10,181 nucleotides of DNA, from positions 1-10,181 of the forward strand of contig JAEZZZ010000156.1 in assembly GCA_023418255.1 (NCBI GenBank), in the 5' to 3' direction. Shown here piece by piece: positions 1 through 6,464 of this stretch (position 1 is its first letter; every line of letters starts with the position of its first letter). The translations under genes were made by a program, and so were the position numbers. The stretch comes from Bacteroidota bacterium. Lineage in GTDB: Bacteria; Bacteroidota; Bacteroidia; Bacteroidales; Dysgonomonadaceae. The notes under the pieces are model-generated. The model made no database searches. It was given only the letters and a program-made list of their open reading frames with translations, and was not told the origin of the DNA.

Positions 1-2
1 TA

Positions 3-218
3 TATTGCGCCCTGATAGTGAATTTACTTTTAACGGTGGTTCAAAAACAGTTAAAACGCCCTTGGTCTTTCTCCAATTTGGTTAGTTTTTGCAGGATTCA
101 TCTGTTTAACTACCTTCATTTAATGCGCTTTTTAGAAAATCCGGAGAAAGATTGGCTGAGAAATCAGCAAAAATTGGAACAGCAAAACTTATTCGACTGG
201 CAGGGCTTGCTTTTTTAA
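3..218 (+). CDS. IS4-family transposase, C-terminal fragment (5' part outside window)
   Basis: The open frame enters from the window edge and reads YCALIVNLLLTVVQKQLK, continuing to a TAA stop at 216-218. I recognise this as the C-terminal tail of DUF4372-type IS4 transposases, including the helical RIHLFNYLHLMRFLENPEKDW segment. The apparent GTG start at 18 is not real, because the frame is open to the edge. The catalytic DDE residues lie upstream and cannot be seen, so it is unknown whether this copy is intact. The fragment joins logically to the sequence at which the right-hand window edge ends (QNFPLKY), with a gap that I estimate from memory of the family at about a dozen codons. Confidence 0.8.
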   Translation, partial: YCALIVNLLLTVVQKQLKRPWSFSNLVSFCRIHLFNYLHLMRFLENPEKDWLRNQQKLEQQNLFDWQGLLF

Positions 219-221
219 TAT

Positions 222-240
222 GAAGATATTTTTTATCTTC
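222..240 (+). terminator. Hairpin after IS4 transposase stop, possible terminator
   Basis: A perfect 7-bp stem (GAAGATA / TATCTTC) with a five-T loop starts 4 nt after the transposase stop codon. There is no long T tract after it (TGTTTATC follows), so termination efficiency is uncertain. It may instead be an IS-internal structure. Confidence 0.4.
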
Positions 241-281
241 TGTTTATCAATAACATACAAATAGATTGGTCGATTAACCGA

Positions 282-305
282 GTTTTATCGGACAACAATG
301 ATTTG
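282..305 (-). repeat. Terminal inverted repeat (right end) of left IS4-family copy
   Basis: The 24-bp sequence contains TTTTATCGGACAA. Its reverse complement matches 9667-9690 at 20 of 24 positions, including an uninterrupted GTCCGATAAAA core. This marks the right end of the element. The flanking A-rich sequence from 306 belongs to the IS1595-like remnant. Confidence 0.75.
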
Positions 306-306
306 A

Positions 307-661
307 AAAAAAGAAACCATCAACAAAGTCGTCCGAGAATTGGCAAATGAAGTCAATCATATTGATACCGACAACTCGACTTCCCATGTCGATTTAAAGA
401 ATTTTGTTCCCGAGCACAATGCCCGGGTTATCCCGAAAGAAAAAGTAGGGGGAAGTCCTTCCTTGGGTTCATATTGCTATCAGCAATGCCAAGCGGCAAT
501 TAATCAATACATTTCACGATATAAAACCTGAGTTCTTGCAAAACTATTTGAATGAATTTTGCTATAAATTTAATCGAAGATACTTTGGAGAAGCACTTTT
601 CGGAAGATTACTCGTGGTATGTGTAAGTTACAAAAATGAATTTAGGTACGAATACGGATAG
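307..661 (+). pseudogene. IS1595/ISXO2-like transposase, C-terminal remnant, frameshifted
   Basis: Two reading frames together give the C-terminal part of an ISXO2-like DDE transposase. The first frame (307 to about 450) encodes KETINKVVRELANEVNHID and continues to IPKEKVG. The second (from about 452 to the TAG at 659-661) encodes EVLPWVHIAISNAKRQL and then PEFLQNYLNEFCYKFNRR, typical of the family's last helices. The frames are joined by an extra base in a GGGGG run at 448-452, so the first frame drifts into an unrelated tail ending near 531. The 5' half is missing because the IS4 element abuts it at 305/306. It cannot make a functional transposase. Family assignment is from recognition of the tail motifs. 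Confidence 0.75.
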
Positions 662-778
662 TCATAATGCCCTATATTCGATGTTCAAGGTTCAAGGTTT
701 AGATAGTACAGAAAACGCGGAACGCTGACACAAACAAAGTAAATCTATGTGGAGCATTATCTTCCCGTTGATTTTTAT
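662..778. other. Non-coding spacer between IS remnant and rhomboid operon
   Basis: No gene is supported here. A short direct repeat (GTTCAAG twice, followed by GTTT) lies at about 684-701. The region probably includes the remaining end of the IS1595-like element, but I could not identify its terminal repeat. An in-frame ATG at 747 exists for the rhomboid gene, but it lies upstream of the likely promoter and is judged not to be the start. Confidence 0.5.
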
Positions 779-786
779 TATCTTTG
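779..786 (+). promoter_or_regulatory. Bacteroidota-type -7 box (TATCTTTG) for the rhomboid-mur operon
   Basis: TATCTTTG is a perfect match to the Bacteroidota TAnnTTTG -7 consensus. The expected -33 element 19-21 bp upstream is poor (ATTAT region near 756-760). Transcription would start near 793, which gives a leader of about 14 nt to the ATG at 807. That excludes the upstream ATG at 747 as a start. Confidence 0.5.
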
Positions 787-806
787 TTTCGTTAAAAAAA
801 ATATAT

Positions 807-1463
807 ATGACTACAGCCCTTATCATAGCCGTTACGGCGATTATTTCCTACACCGCATTCAATAATAAAAACATGGAGGAACGCCTGATTTTTCATCCGC
901 CATTGGTAGCGCGGGGCGAGTGGTATCGCCTGTTTACATACGGCGTGCTACATGCCGATTTCACACATCTGTTTTTCAATATGTTTACGCTTTATCTTTT
1001 TGGAAGCGAGATTGAACGCGTATGTAAAGCGATGTTGGGAGCTACACAAGGTACAGCGTGCTATTTGTTGCTTTATATTTCCGCACTTTTTGTCGCCATC
1101 GTTCCTACCTATCTTAAAAACAAAAACAATCATTATTATTACGGCTTGGGCGCATCCGGTGCCGTTTCGGCGATAGTGTTCGCATACGTATTGATTCATC
1201 CTATGAGTTTTATGGGTGTTTTGTTTATTCCAATTTGGTTTCCGGCATTTCTTTTCGGCGCCATATTCATATTGATTTCGATGTACCTCGATAAAAATCA
1301 TCCCGGCGGCATCAACCATTCGGCGCATATCGCGGGTGGAATTTATGGCATTGCATTTATGAGTGTTGCATTATGGATATTGCGCGGAGTGAATTTGATA
1401 ACGGCTTTTTTCGACCAAATTCGTATTGATTCGATTCACGATATCATCCGCTTTGGATTTTGA
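807..1463 (+). CDS. Rhomboid-family intramembrane serine protease
   Basis: This is a polytopic inner-membrane serine protease that would cleave transmembrane helices of other membrane proteins; its substrates are unknown. Numbering from the ATG at 807 (218 aa), the GASG motif at 115-118 carries the nucleophile Ser117 in the sequence GLGASGAVSA. The second catalytic residue is His174 in the AHIAGG motif. The oxyanion-hole residues are represented by His54 and Asn58 in THLFFNMF. About six hydrophobic helices can be traced, matching the minimal bacterial six-helix rhomboid. The ATG at 747 would add 20 hydrophobic residues, but the family normally begins close to MTTALIIAVT. A -7 box also lies between the two ATGs, so 807 is preferred. 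It is the first gene of a five-gene operon, 29 bp before the next. Confidence 0.9.
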   Translation: MTTALIIAVTAIISYTAFNNKNMEERLIFHPPLVARGEWYRLFTYGVLHADFTHLFFNMFTLYLFGSEIERVCKAMLGATQGTACYLLLYISALFVAIVPTYLKNKNNHYYYGLGASGAVSAIVFAYVLIHPMSFMGVLFIPIWFPAFLFGAIFILISMYLDKNHPGGINHSAHIAGGIYGIAFMSVALWILRGVNLITAFFDQIRIDSIHDIIRFGF

Positions 1464-1492
1464 TGTTTAATTCTATTTAATATTCGCCTCTG

Positions 1493-2206
1493 ATGCATCG
1501 AACCCCTACTCTATACTTGATTCCCGTGACGCTAGGCGACAATTTTCCCGAACGAGTACTTCCGGATTACAACACGGTTATAATTAATGAACTGCGCTAT
1601 TTTATTGTAGAAAATACGCGCTCGGCACGCCGCTTTTTGAAGCAACGCGATCAAGCGATCAATATTGACGCGTTGACATTTTATGAATTGAACAAGCACA
1701 CGCGCGCCGAAGAGCTTGCCGGATTTTTACAACCGTTGCACGCGGGAAATTCCATCGGTGTAATTTCGGAAGCGGGTTGCCCCGCCATCGCCGATCCCGG
1801 CGCCGACGTGGTGGCGTTGGCGCAACAACAAGGTTTTCGCGTGAAACCGTTGGTCGGCCCCTCGTCCATATTATTGGCATTGATGGCTTCGGGATTCAAC
1901 GGACAGTCGTTTGCGTTTCATGGCTATTTACCAATTGATTCGGCAGCACGCAGCCGCAAAATCAAGCAATTGGAAACCATAGCATACAGTGAAAATCAAA
2001 CACAAATATTTATCGAAACACCATACAGAAACAATAAGCTGGCACAAGAATTAGTGCAAACGTGCAAGCCACAAACGCGTCTTTGCATTGCAATGAATAT
2101 TTCGTTTGATGATGAATATATTGTCACAAAAACGATGAAGCAATGGAAAAACAGGTTGCCTGAACTGCATAAAAAGCCGACCGTATTTTTAATTTACAAA
2201 GCATGA
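1493..2206 (+). CDS. RsmI-like SAM-dependent methyltransferase (tetrapyrrole methylase fold), short form
   Basis: The 237-aa protein belongs to the tetrapyrrole (corrin/porphyrin) methylase superfamily and most resembles RsmI, which 2'-O-methylates C1402 of 16S rRNA. The visible motifs are the first strand YLIPVTLGD (8-16), SEAGCPAIADPG (92-103, equivalent to the SDAGTPxISDPG SAM-site motif of RsmI), VGPSS (121-125) and FIETPYR (173-179, equivalent to YEAPHR). It is about 40-50 residues shorter than typical RsmI and lacks the C-terminal domain. Bacteroidota commonly carry such a short paralogue, so the actual RNA or small-molecule target is uncertain and I assign no symbol. Its stop overlaps the murB start (ATGA at 2203-2206), which indicates translational coupling. 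Confidence 0.8.
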   Translation: MHRTPTLYLIPVTLGDNFPERVLPDYNTVIINELRYFIVENTRSARRFLKQRDQAINIDALTFYELNKHTRAEELAGFLQPLHAGNSIGVISEAGCPAIADPGADVVALAQQQGFRVKPLVGPSSILLALMASGFNGQSFAFHGYLPIDSAARSRKIKQLETIAYSENQTQIFIETPYRNNKLAQELVQTCKPQTRLCIAMNISFDDEYIVTKTMKQWKNRLPELHKKPTVFLIYKA

Positions 2207-3207
2207 AAATTCAAGAAAATATAGAATTGCAACCCTATAATTCGTTTCGGACGAAGGCCAAAGCGCGCTATTTTATCCAACTGCAAACCATACAAGATTT
2301 AACCGAAGCGCTGCGTATGCACACTGATACAAAAAAGTTGATTATCGGAAACGGTTGCAATATCTTTTTTACAAAAGATTTCGACGGACTGGTTATTAAA
2401 CCCGATTTGCATGGATTTGAAACAGTGGACGAAACCGAGCAATATATTGATATCGAGGCACAAGCAGGCGAAGATTGGGACAATTTCGTGGAATATGCCG
2501 TCGCGAGCAATTATGCCGGCATCGAAACCATGTCGCTTATTCCCAGCAGCGTAGGAGCTGCACCCATTCAAAATATAGGTGCCTACGGCACAGAATTAAA
2601 AGATGTCTGTTTGCGCGTGCAGGCCATTGATTTAGAAACGCTTGAAGCCAGCGCGTTCACAAATGAAATGTGCCAATTCGCGTACCGCAACAGTATTTTC
2701 AAACAAACGCAACGCTACATTATCACATCGGTGGTTTTTCGTTTAAAGAAGTCATTTTCTTACAAAGAAAAATATGTCGATTTGAGCAACGAATTGCGCG
2801 ACATTCCAAATCCCACGCTGCAACAAGTGCGCGATGCCGTTATTCGTATTCGCACGCGGAAATTACCTGATTATAAAACATTGCCTAATGCCGGAAGTTT
2901 CTTTAAAAATCCGATTATTTCGCACCTGCAAAAAGAACAATTGCTGACAGTGCTTCCCGATGCACCGCTATATCCTGTCGCCAAAGGCGAACAATTGTTT
3001 AAAACATCGGCGGCATATCTTATCGATAGTGCGGGCTGGAAGGGACGACGCGTAGGCAATGTGGGCACGTATGAGCGCCAACCGCTGATTATCGTGAATT
3101 ACGGCACGGAAAATGGGCAGGAAATTGTGGATTTTATGCGGAAAATCCAAACCGATGTGCACGATAAATTCAATATTACGTTAGAACCCGAAGTGTGGAT
3201 TTTTTAA
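2203..3207 (+). CDS. murB: UDP-N-acetylenolpyruvoylglucosamine reductase MurB (type I)
   Basis: This cytoplasmic flavoprotein reduces UDP-GlcNAc-enolpyruvate to UDP-MurNAc with NADPH, the second committed step of peptidoglycan synthesis. FAD-binding motifs are GNGCNIF (49-55) and IPSSVGAAPIQNIGAYG (113-129). The type I signature YRNS is present (161-164), and Arg162 corresponds to E. coli Arg159. The proton donor is Ser232 in NAGSFFKNP, equivalent to E. coli Ser229. The C-terminal LEPEVWIF carries Glu328, equivalent to Glu325, with a constant offset of three residues. The length of 334 aa is normal for type I. The first motif has Cys51 where many homologues have Ser (GNGSN). It overlaps the upstream methyltransferase by 4 nt and lies 7 bp before the MutS-like gene. 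The enzyme just upstream in the pathway, MurA, is encoded in the same operon. Confidence 0.96.
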   Translation: MKIQENIELQPYNSFRTKAKARYFIQLQTIQDLTEALRMHTDTKKLIIGNGCNIFFTKDFDGLVIKPDLHGFETVDETEQYIDIEAQAGEDWDNFVEYAVASNYAGIETMSLIPSSVGAAPIQNIGAYGTELKDVCLRVQAIDLETLEASAFTNEMCQFAYRNSIFKQTQRYIITSVVFRLKKSFSYKEKYVDLSNELRDIPNPTLQQVRDAVIRIRTRKLPDYKTLPNAGSFFKNPIISHLQKEQLLTVLPDAPLYPVAKGEQLFKTSAAYLIDSAGWKGRRVGNVGTYERQPLIIVNYGTENGQEIVDFMRKIQTDVHDKFNITLEPEVWIF

Positions 3208-3214
3208 TAAGTCG

Positions 3215-4825
3215 ATGAATTTTTTCAGAAAAAAAGCAATACCGACAACACCATTTGGATGCCGAAAAGATGCAGAGCCTGACCTTTCACGTATCCAAAA
3301 CTATTTTTTGCATAAAACGCACACCAATGCGGCGCATATTCTTTCCGATCGGACGTGCAACGACTTGGATCTTCAGGCGTTATTTGCTTTTTTAGACCGT
3401 ACAAATTCAGTTATTGGTCAACAATATTTATACGATACGTTGCGCGCATTCAGAACAGCAGAAAACAGGCATATCGATGAAAAATTTATCGAAAAACTGA
3501 CGAATGATGAGACGTTACGAAATACACTTCATCGCCAACTATCAACGCTAAATCGCTTTGAAACTTTTTATCTTTCTTCGCTCTTTCAAGAACCACTTGC
3601 TCAACCGCCAAAATGGTTTTTCGTTGTAAAATTACTGTCGTTCGCAACAACTCTTTCTCTCGTCCTTTTGTTTATAAATCCATCCTTAACCACTGTATTC
3701 GTGTCACTTATCATCATGAATTTCGGAGTTCACTATTGGAACAAACGCAATCTTTTTCGTTATTCCGAATCGCTTCCGGAACTGATAAAAATGATTCAAA
3801 TAGCACGTAGATTGTCAAAAAACAATGCATCGCTGCCACCCAATTCCAACGAACTGCAATCCATACAGCAGTTGGAAAAACTGCAAAAAAAGATGCGTTA
3901 TTTTTCGTTTGAATCACGTATGCAAAGTGATATCGCCATGCTGATATGGGCACTTTTTGAAATTGTGAAAATCATTTTTCTTATCGAACCGCTTTTGCTC
4001 TTCACGATATTGAAACAGCTGCAAACAAAAACGAATGCTATTGAAAATGTGTTTCAATTTGTAGGAAAAGTGGATATGCACTATTCCATCGCATCGCTGC
4101 GACACGGATTGCCCAATTGGTGCAAACCGACTAACATTACCATCAACAAAACGCTGAAAACAAAAGGATTGTATCATCCGCTGATTGTGAATTGTATCAA
4201 AAACAATATCGATATCAATGGTAAATCGGTGCTGTTAACCGGCTCGAATATGTCGGGAAAGACAACATTTATCCGTACCATCGGCATCAATATTATCACG
4301 TCGTATGCGCTGAATACAGCTTTTGCCGAAACATTTTCGATCCGTTTCATGCCGTTGTTTTCCGCCATTCGCGTCAGCGACGATCTGCTGAACGATAAAA
4401 GCTATTATTTCGAAGAAGTGCTGACTATCAAATCGATGCTTCATCAAAGTGAATCGACACAACCGACGATTTTTTTGTTGGATGAAATATTTAAGGGCAC
4501 AAATACCATTGAGCGTATCGCCGCGGGAAAAGCAGTTTTATCCTATTTGAATCGAAACGATAATATCGTTTTTGTTTCCACACACGATATTGAATTGGCT
4601 GATTTATTGAAAGATGAATATGATTTATATCATTTCAGCGAAACGGTGGATGATAAAAACATTGATTTTGATTACACGCTTAAACCCGGAAAATTACGTC
4701 GCAGAAATGCCATAAAAATATTAGAAATTAACAGTTATCCTTCCGAAATCGTGCAAGAAGCGTTATATTTGTCCAAACAAATAAATCAGCTTCCGACACG
4801 AACGGAAAAGAATAGAACGCAATAA
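3215..4825 (+). CDS. Membrane-anchored MutS-like ATPase
   Basis: The 536-aa protein has a MutS-type core and ATPase but lacks the N-terminal mismatch-recognition and connector domains of MutS. The MutS domain III start is recognisable at 46-78 (DRTCNDLDLQALFAFLDRT, then GQQYLYDTLR). Two adjacent hydrophobic stretches at about 134-153 and 156-173 look like a transmembrane hairpin, and a third hydrophobic run lies at 240-265. The ATPase domain has Walker A GSNMSGKT (343-350), Walker B FLLDE (420-424) followed by the MutS signature GTNTIERIAAG (428-438), and the STHD switch (455-458). No helix-turn-helix dimer tail like that of E. coli MutS and no Smr nuclease domain as in MutS2 is visible. Such proteins occur across Bacteroidota, but I know of no established role. 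It lies 7 bp after murB and 12 bp before murA. Confidence 0.85.
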   Translation: MNFFRKKAIPTTPFGCRKDAEPDLSRIQNYFLHKTHTNAAHILSDRTCNDLDLQALFAFLDRTNSVIGQQYLYDTLRAFRTAENRHIDEKFIEKLTNDETLRNTLHRQLSTLNRFETFYLSSLFQEPLAQPPKWFFVVKLLSFATTLSLVLLFINPSLTTVFVSLIIMNFGVHYWNKRNLFRYSESLPELIKMIQIARRLSKNNASLPPNSNELQSIQQLEKLQKKMRYFSFESRMQSDIAMLIWALFEIVKIIFLIEPLLLFTILKQLQTKTNAIENVFQFVGKVDMHYSIASLRHGLPNWCKPTNITINKTLKTKGLYHPLIVNCIKNNIDINGKSVLLTGSNMSGKTTFIRTIGINIITSYALNTAFAETFSIRFMPLFSAIRVSDDLLNDKSYYFEEVLTIKSMLHQSESTQPTIFLLDEIFKGTNTIERIAAGKAVLSYLNRNDNIVFVSTHDIELADLLKDEYDLYHFSETVDDKNIDFDYTLKPGKLRRRNAIKILEINSYPSEIVQEALYLSKQINQLPTRTEKNRTQ

Positions 4826-4837
4826 AACACACATTGT

Positions 4838-6145
4838 ATGTCATCATTTATCGTAGAAGGCGGGCGCAGCCTGTCGGGCGAAATTGCCCCACAAGGAGCG
4901 AAAAACGAAGCGTTGCAAGTAATTTGCGCCACGCTGCTCACAAAGGAAGAAGTGATAATCGAAAACATTCCCGATATTTTGGATGTGAATAATCTGATTG
5001 ATTTGCTGAAAAAAATGGGCGTTTCGGTGCGTAAAATTGAACCGGGAACGTTTTCATTTAAAGCGGACAATATCGATTTGGATTATCTTCATACCGATGA
5101 ATTTATTGCGCGAAGTGCCGCGTTGCGCGGTTCGATAATGATTGTCGGTCCGCTGTTGGCACGTTTTGGCGAAGTAACGGTTCCCAACCCCGGCGGCGAT
5201 AAAATCGGGCGGCGACGACTTGACACGCATTTCAATGCTATCATTCGTCTGGGTGCAAACTTATCGATGAACCGCCATACACGCACCTATTCGCTCACCG
5301 CCGAACGACTGAAAGGACGTTATATCCTGCTTGAAGAGGCATCCGTAACCGGCACGGCAAATTTGCTGATGGCAGCAGTTTTCGCCGAAGGCGAAACAAT
5401 TATATACAACGCGGCATGCGAACCTTATTTGGAACAATTGAGTAAGATGTTGGTGGCGATGGGCGCCGATATTTCGGGCATCGCTTCCAATCGACTTTAT
5501 GTGCGCGGTGTGCGCACGTTGTACGGTTGCCGACATCGATTGCTGCCTGATATGATAGAAATCGGCAGTTTTATCGGCATGGCAGCGATGACCGCTTCGG
5601 AAATTACGATAAAAAATGTGTCGTTCAATAATCTCGGCATTATTCCCGAAAGTTTTCGACGATTGGGTATTTTGCTCGAACAACGCGGCGATGATATTTA
5701 TATTCCGAAACGAGAACGCTACACGATTGAGTCGTTTATGGACGGTTCCATTATGACCATCGCCGACGCGCCATGGCCCGGATTGACTCCGGACTTATTA
5801 AGCGTGATGCTTGTGGTGGCAACCAAGGCCGAAGGCAGCGTGCTGATTCATCAGAAAATGTTTGAAAGTCGCCTTTTCTTTGTAGATAAGCTGCTGAATA
5901 TGGGTGCGCAAATTATTTTATGCGACCCGCATCGCGCCACGGTTATCGGCTTGGGAGACCGATTTAAGCTGCGTGGAATCACCATGACGTCCCCGGATAT
6001 CCGCGCCGGCATCGCTCTGCTGATTGCCGCGATGAGTGCCGAAGGCACAAGTGTGATTCAAAACATTGACCAAATAGACCGCGGCTATCAAAATATTGAC
6101 CAACGCCTGAACGCGTTGGGTGCAAGCATTCGAAGGGTAGAGTGA
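4838..6145 (+). CDS. murA: UDP-N-acetylglucosamine 1-carboxyvinyltransferase MurA (Asp-type active site)
   Basis: MurA transfers enolpyruvate from PEP to UDP-GlcNAc, the first committed cytoplasmic step of peptidoglycan synthesis. The 435-aa protein is colinear with the family. Lys22-Asn23 lie in GAKNEAL and Arg97 in RGSIMIVGPLLARFG. Asp319 lies in PGLTPDLLS (E. coli Asp305) and Arg389 in DIRAGIALL (E. coli Arg397), and the C-terminal HIDRGY-like motif is QIDRGYQNI. The mobile active-site loop reads NPGGDKIGRRRLDTH, so position 121 is Asp where E. coli has Cys115. Cys-to-Asp MurA enzymes are active but not alkylated by fosfomycin, so the strain is expected to be insensitive at target level. 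It is the last gene of the operon, and its final codons form one arm of the terminator hairpin. Confidence 0.96.
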   Translation: MSSFIVEGGRSLSGEIAPQGAKNEALQVICATLLTKEEVIIENIPDILDVNNLIDLLKKMGVSVRKIEPGTFSFKADNIDLDYLHTDEFIARSAALRGSIMIVGPLLARFGEVTVPNPGGDKIGRRRLDTHFNAIIRLGANLSMNRHTRTYSLTAERLKGRYILLEEASVTGTANLLMAAVFAEGETIIYNAACEPYLEQLSKMLVAMGADISGIASNRLYVRGVRTLYGCRHRLLPDMIEIGSFIGMAAMTASEITIKNVSFNNLGIIPESFRRLGILLEQRGDDIYIPKRERYTIESFMDGSIMTIADAPWPGLTPDLLSVMLVVATKAEGSVLIHQKMFESRLFFVDKLLNMGAQIILCDPHRATVIGLGDRFKLRGITMTSPDIRAGIALLIAAMSAEGTSVIQNIDQIDRGYQNIDQRLNALGASIRRVE

Positions 6146-6164
6146 AAATTTACTCCACCCTTTT
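6135..6164 (+). terminator. Intrinsic terminator overlapping the 3' end of murA
   Basis: The arms GGGTAGAGT (6135-6143) and ACTCCACCC (6152-6160) form a 9-bp stem with one A-C mismatch and an 8-nt loop, followed by TTTT and a second T run at 6170-6173. The murA stop codon (6143-6145) sits at the stem-loop junction. This closes the five-gene operon. Confidence 0.7.
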
Positions 6165-6343
6165 CGGTCTTTTAATTCTTGTGCAATCAGTTGCAATTCG
6201 CGACAGGATTGTTCCCTGACCAAACTGTTTTCTTGCACGATACGCAACAAATACGGCCTTATCGGTTTCACAATGCCATACGGCACATATTTTGCCACAT
6301 TGTAACCGGCTTTCGATAAATAAAACGTGAGATTGTCTCTCGT
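6161..6343 (-). pseudogene. Proline dehydrogenase, C-terminal 61-codon remnant
   Basis: On the minus strand, an uninterrupted 61-codon stretch reads RDNLTFYLSKAGYNVAKYVP, then YGIVKPIRPYLLRIVQENS, and on to CRELQLIAQELKDRK. I recognise this as the C-terminus of Bacteroidota FAD-dependent proline dehydrogenase, where AGYNVAKYVPYGPV and a REENTS/SRELxLIxxELxRR tail are conserved. The frame is blocked by a stop at 6344-6346 on the 5' side, with no homologous sequence beyond it. On the 3' side the native stop is missing and the frame runs on into murA antisense. It has no plausible start and cannot bind FAD, so it is a deletion relic. It fills most of the 319-bp gap between murA and the mannosidase gene, and nothing else is seen there apart from the terminator and the promoter signals. 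Confidence 0.72.
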
Positions 6344-6378
6344 TCAGTAGAATCGTTCGGTATAAAATAGAATTTTAT

Positions 6379-6393
6379 TACAATCGAATTGTA
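6379..6393. promoter_or_regulatory. Perfect dyad TACAAT-CGA-ATTGTA, candidate operator
   Basis: Two perfect 6-bp inverted half-sites are separated by 3 bp. The dyad overlaps the proposed -33 element (ATTG, 6388-6391) of the GH92 promoter, the right position for a repressor or for a regulator contacting polymerase. No cognate regulator is encoded in the window. Confidence 0.4.
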
Positions 6394-6419
6394 TTGTTCA
6401 ACAAAAAAGCGTAATTTTA
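6388..6419 (+). promoter_or_regulatory. Candidate Bacteroidota promoter for the GH92 gene
   Basis: ATTG (6388-6391) and TAATTTTA (6412-6419) are separated by 20 bp, which fits the Bacteroidota TTTG-N19-21-TAnnTTTG layout with the last base of the -7 box deviating. The predicted leader to the ATG at 6465 is about 40 nt. Confidence 0.4.
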
Positions 6420-6464
6420 CATTCATCATCGTAACAAAACAAAGTCAATCAAATTGGTCTTAGT

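Larger units (their letters stand above)
1..305 (+). mobile_element. 3' end of an IS4-family (DUF4372-type) insertion sequence
   Basis: This is the right-hand end of an insertion sequence that enters from outside the window. It holds the C-terminal part of the transposase (to 218), a small hairpin (222-240) and a terminal inverted repeat at 282-305. That repeat is the reverse complement, with four mismatches in 24 positions, of the left end of the second IS copy at 9667-9690. The element is in the same orientation as the copy at the other end of the window. It abuts an IS1595-like transposase remnant, so it probably inserted into that older element. Confidence 0.8.

Noticed and set aside
340..531. 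63-codon plus-strand gene starting at TTG
   Set aside because: The frame is open upstream to 307 and its end is the product of the frameshift at the G run. It is part of the IS1595-like pseudogene.
5261..5683. 140-codon minus-strand frame
   Set aside because: It lies wholly antisense to murA, whose motifs are continuous through this region. It is a shadow frame of a GC-richer gene.
5918..6298. 126-codon minus-strand frame as a complete gene
   Set aside because: Only the upper part (6161-6343) resembles a protein, namely the proline dehydrogenase tail. The rest is murA antisense, and the ATG at 6298 is an internal methionine-like start inside the remnant.
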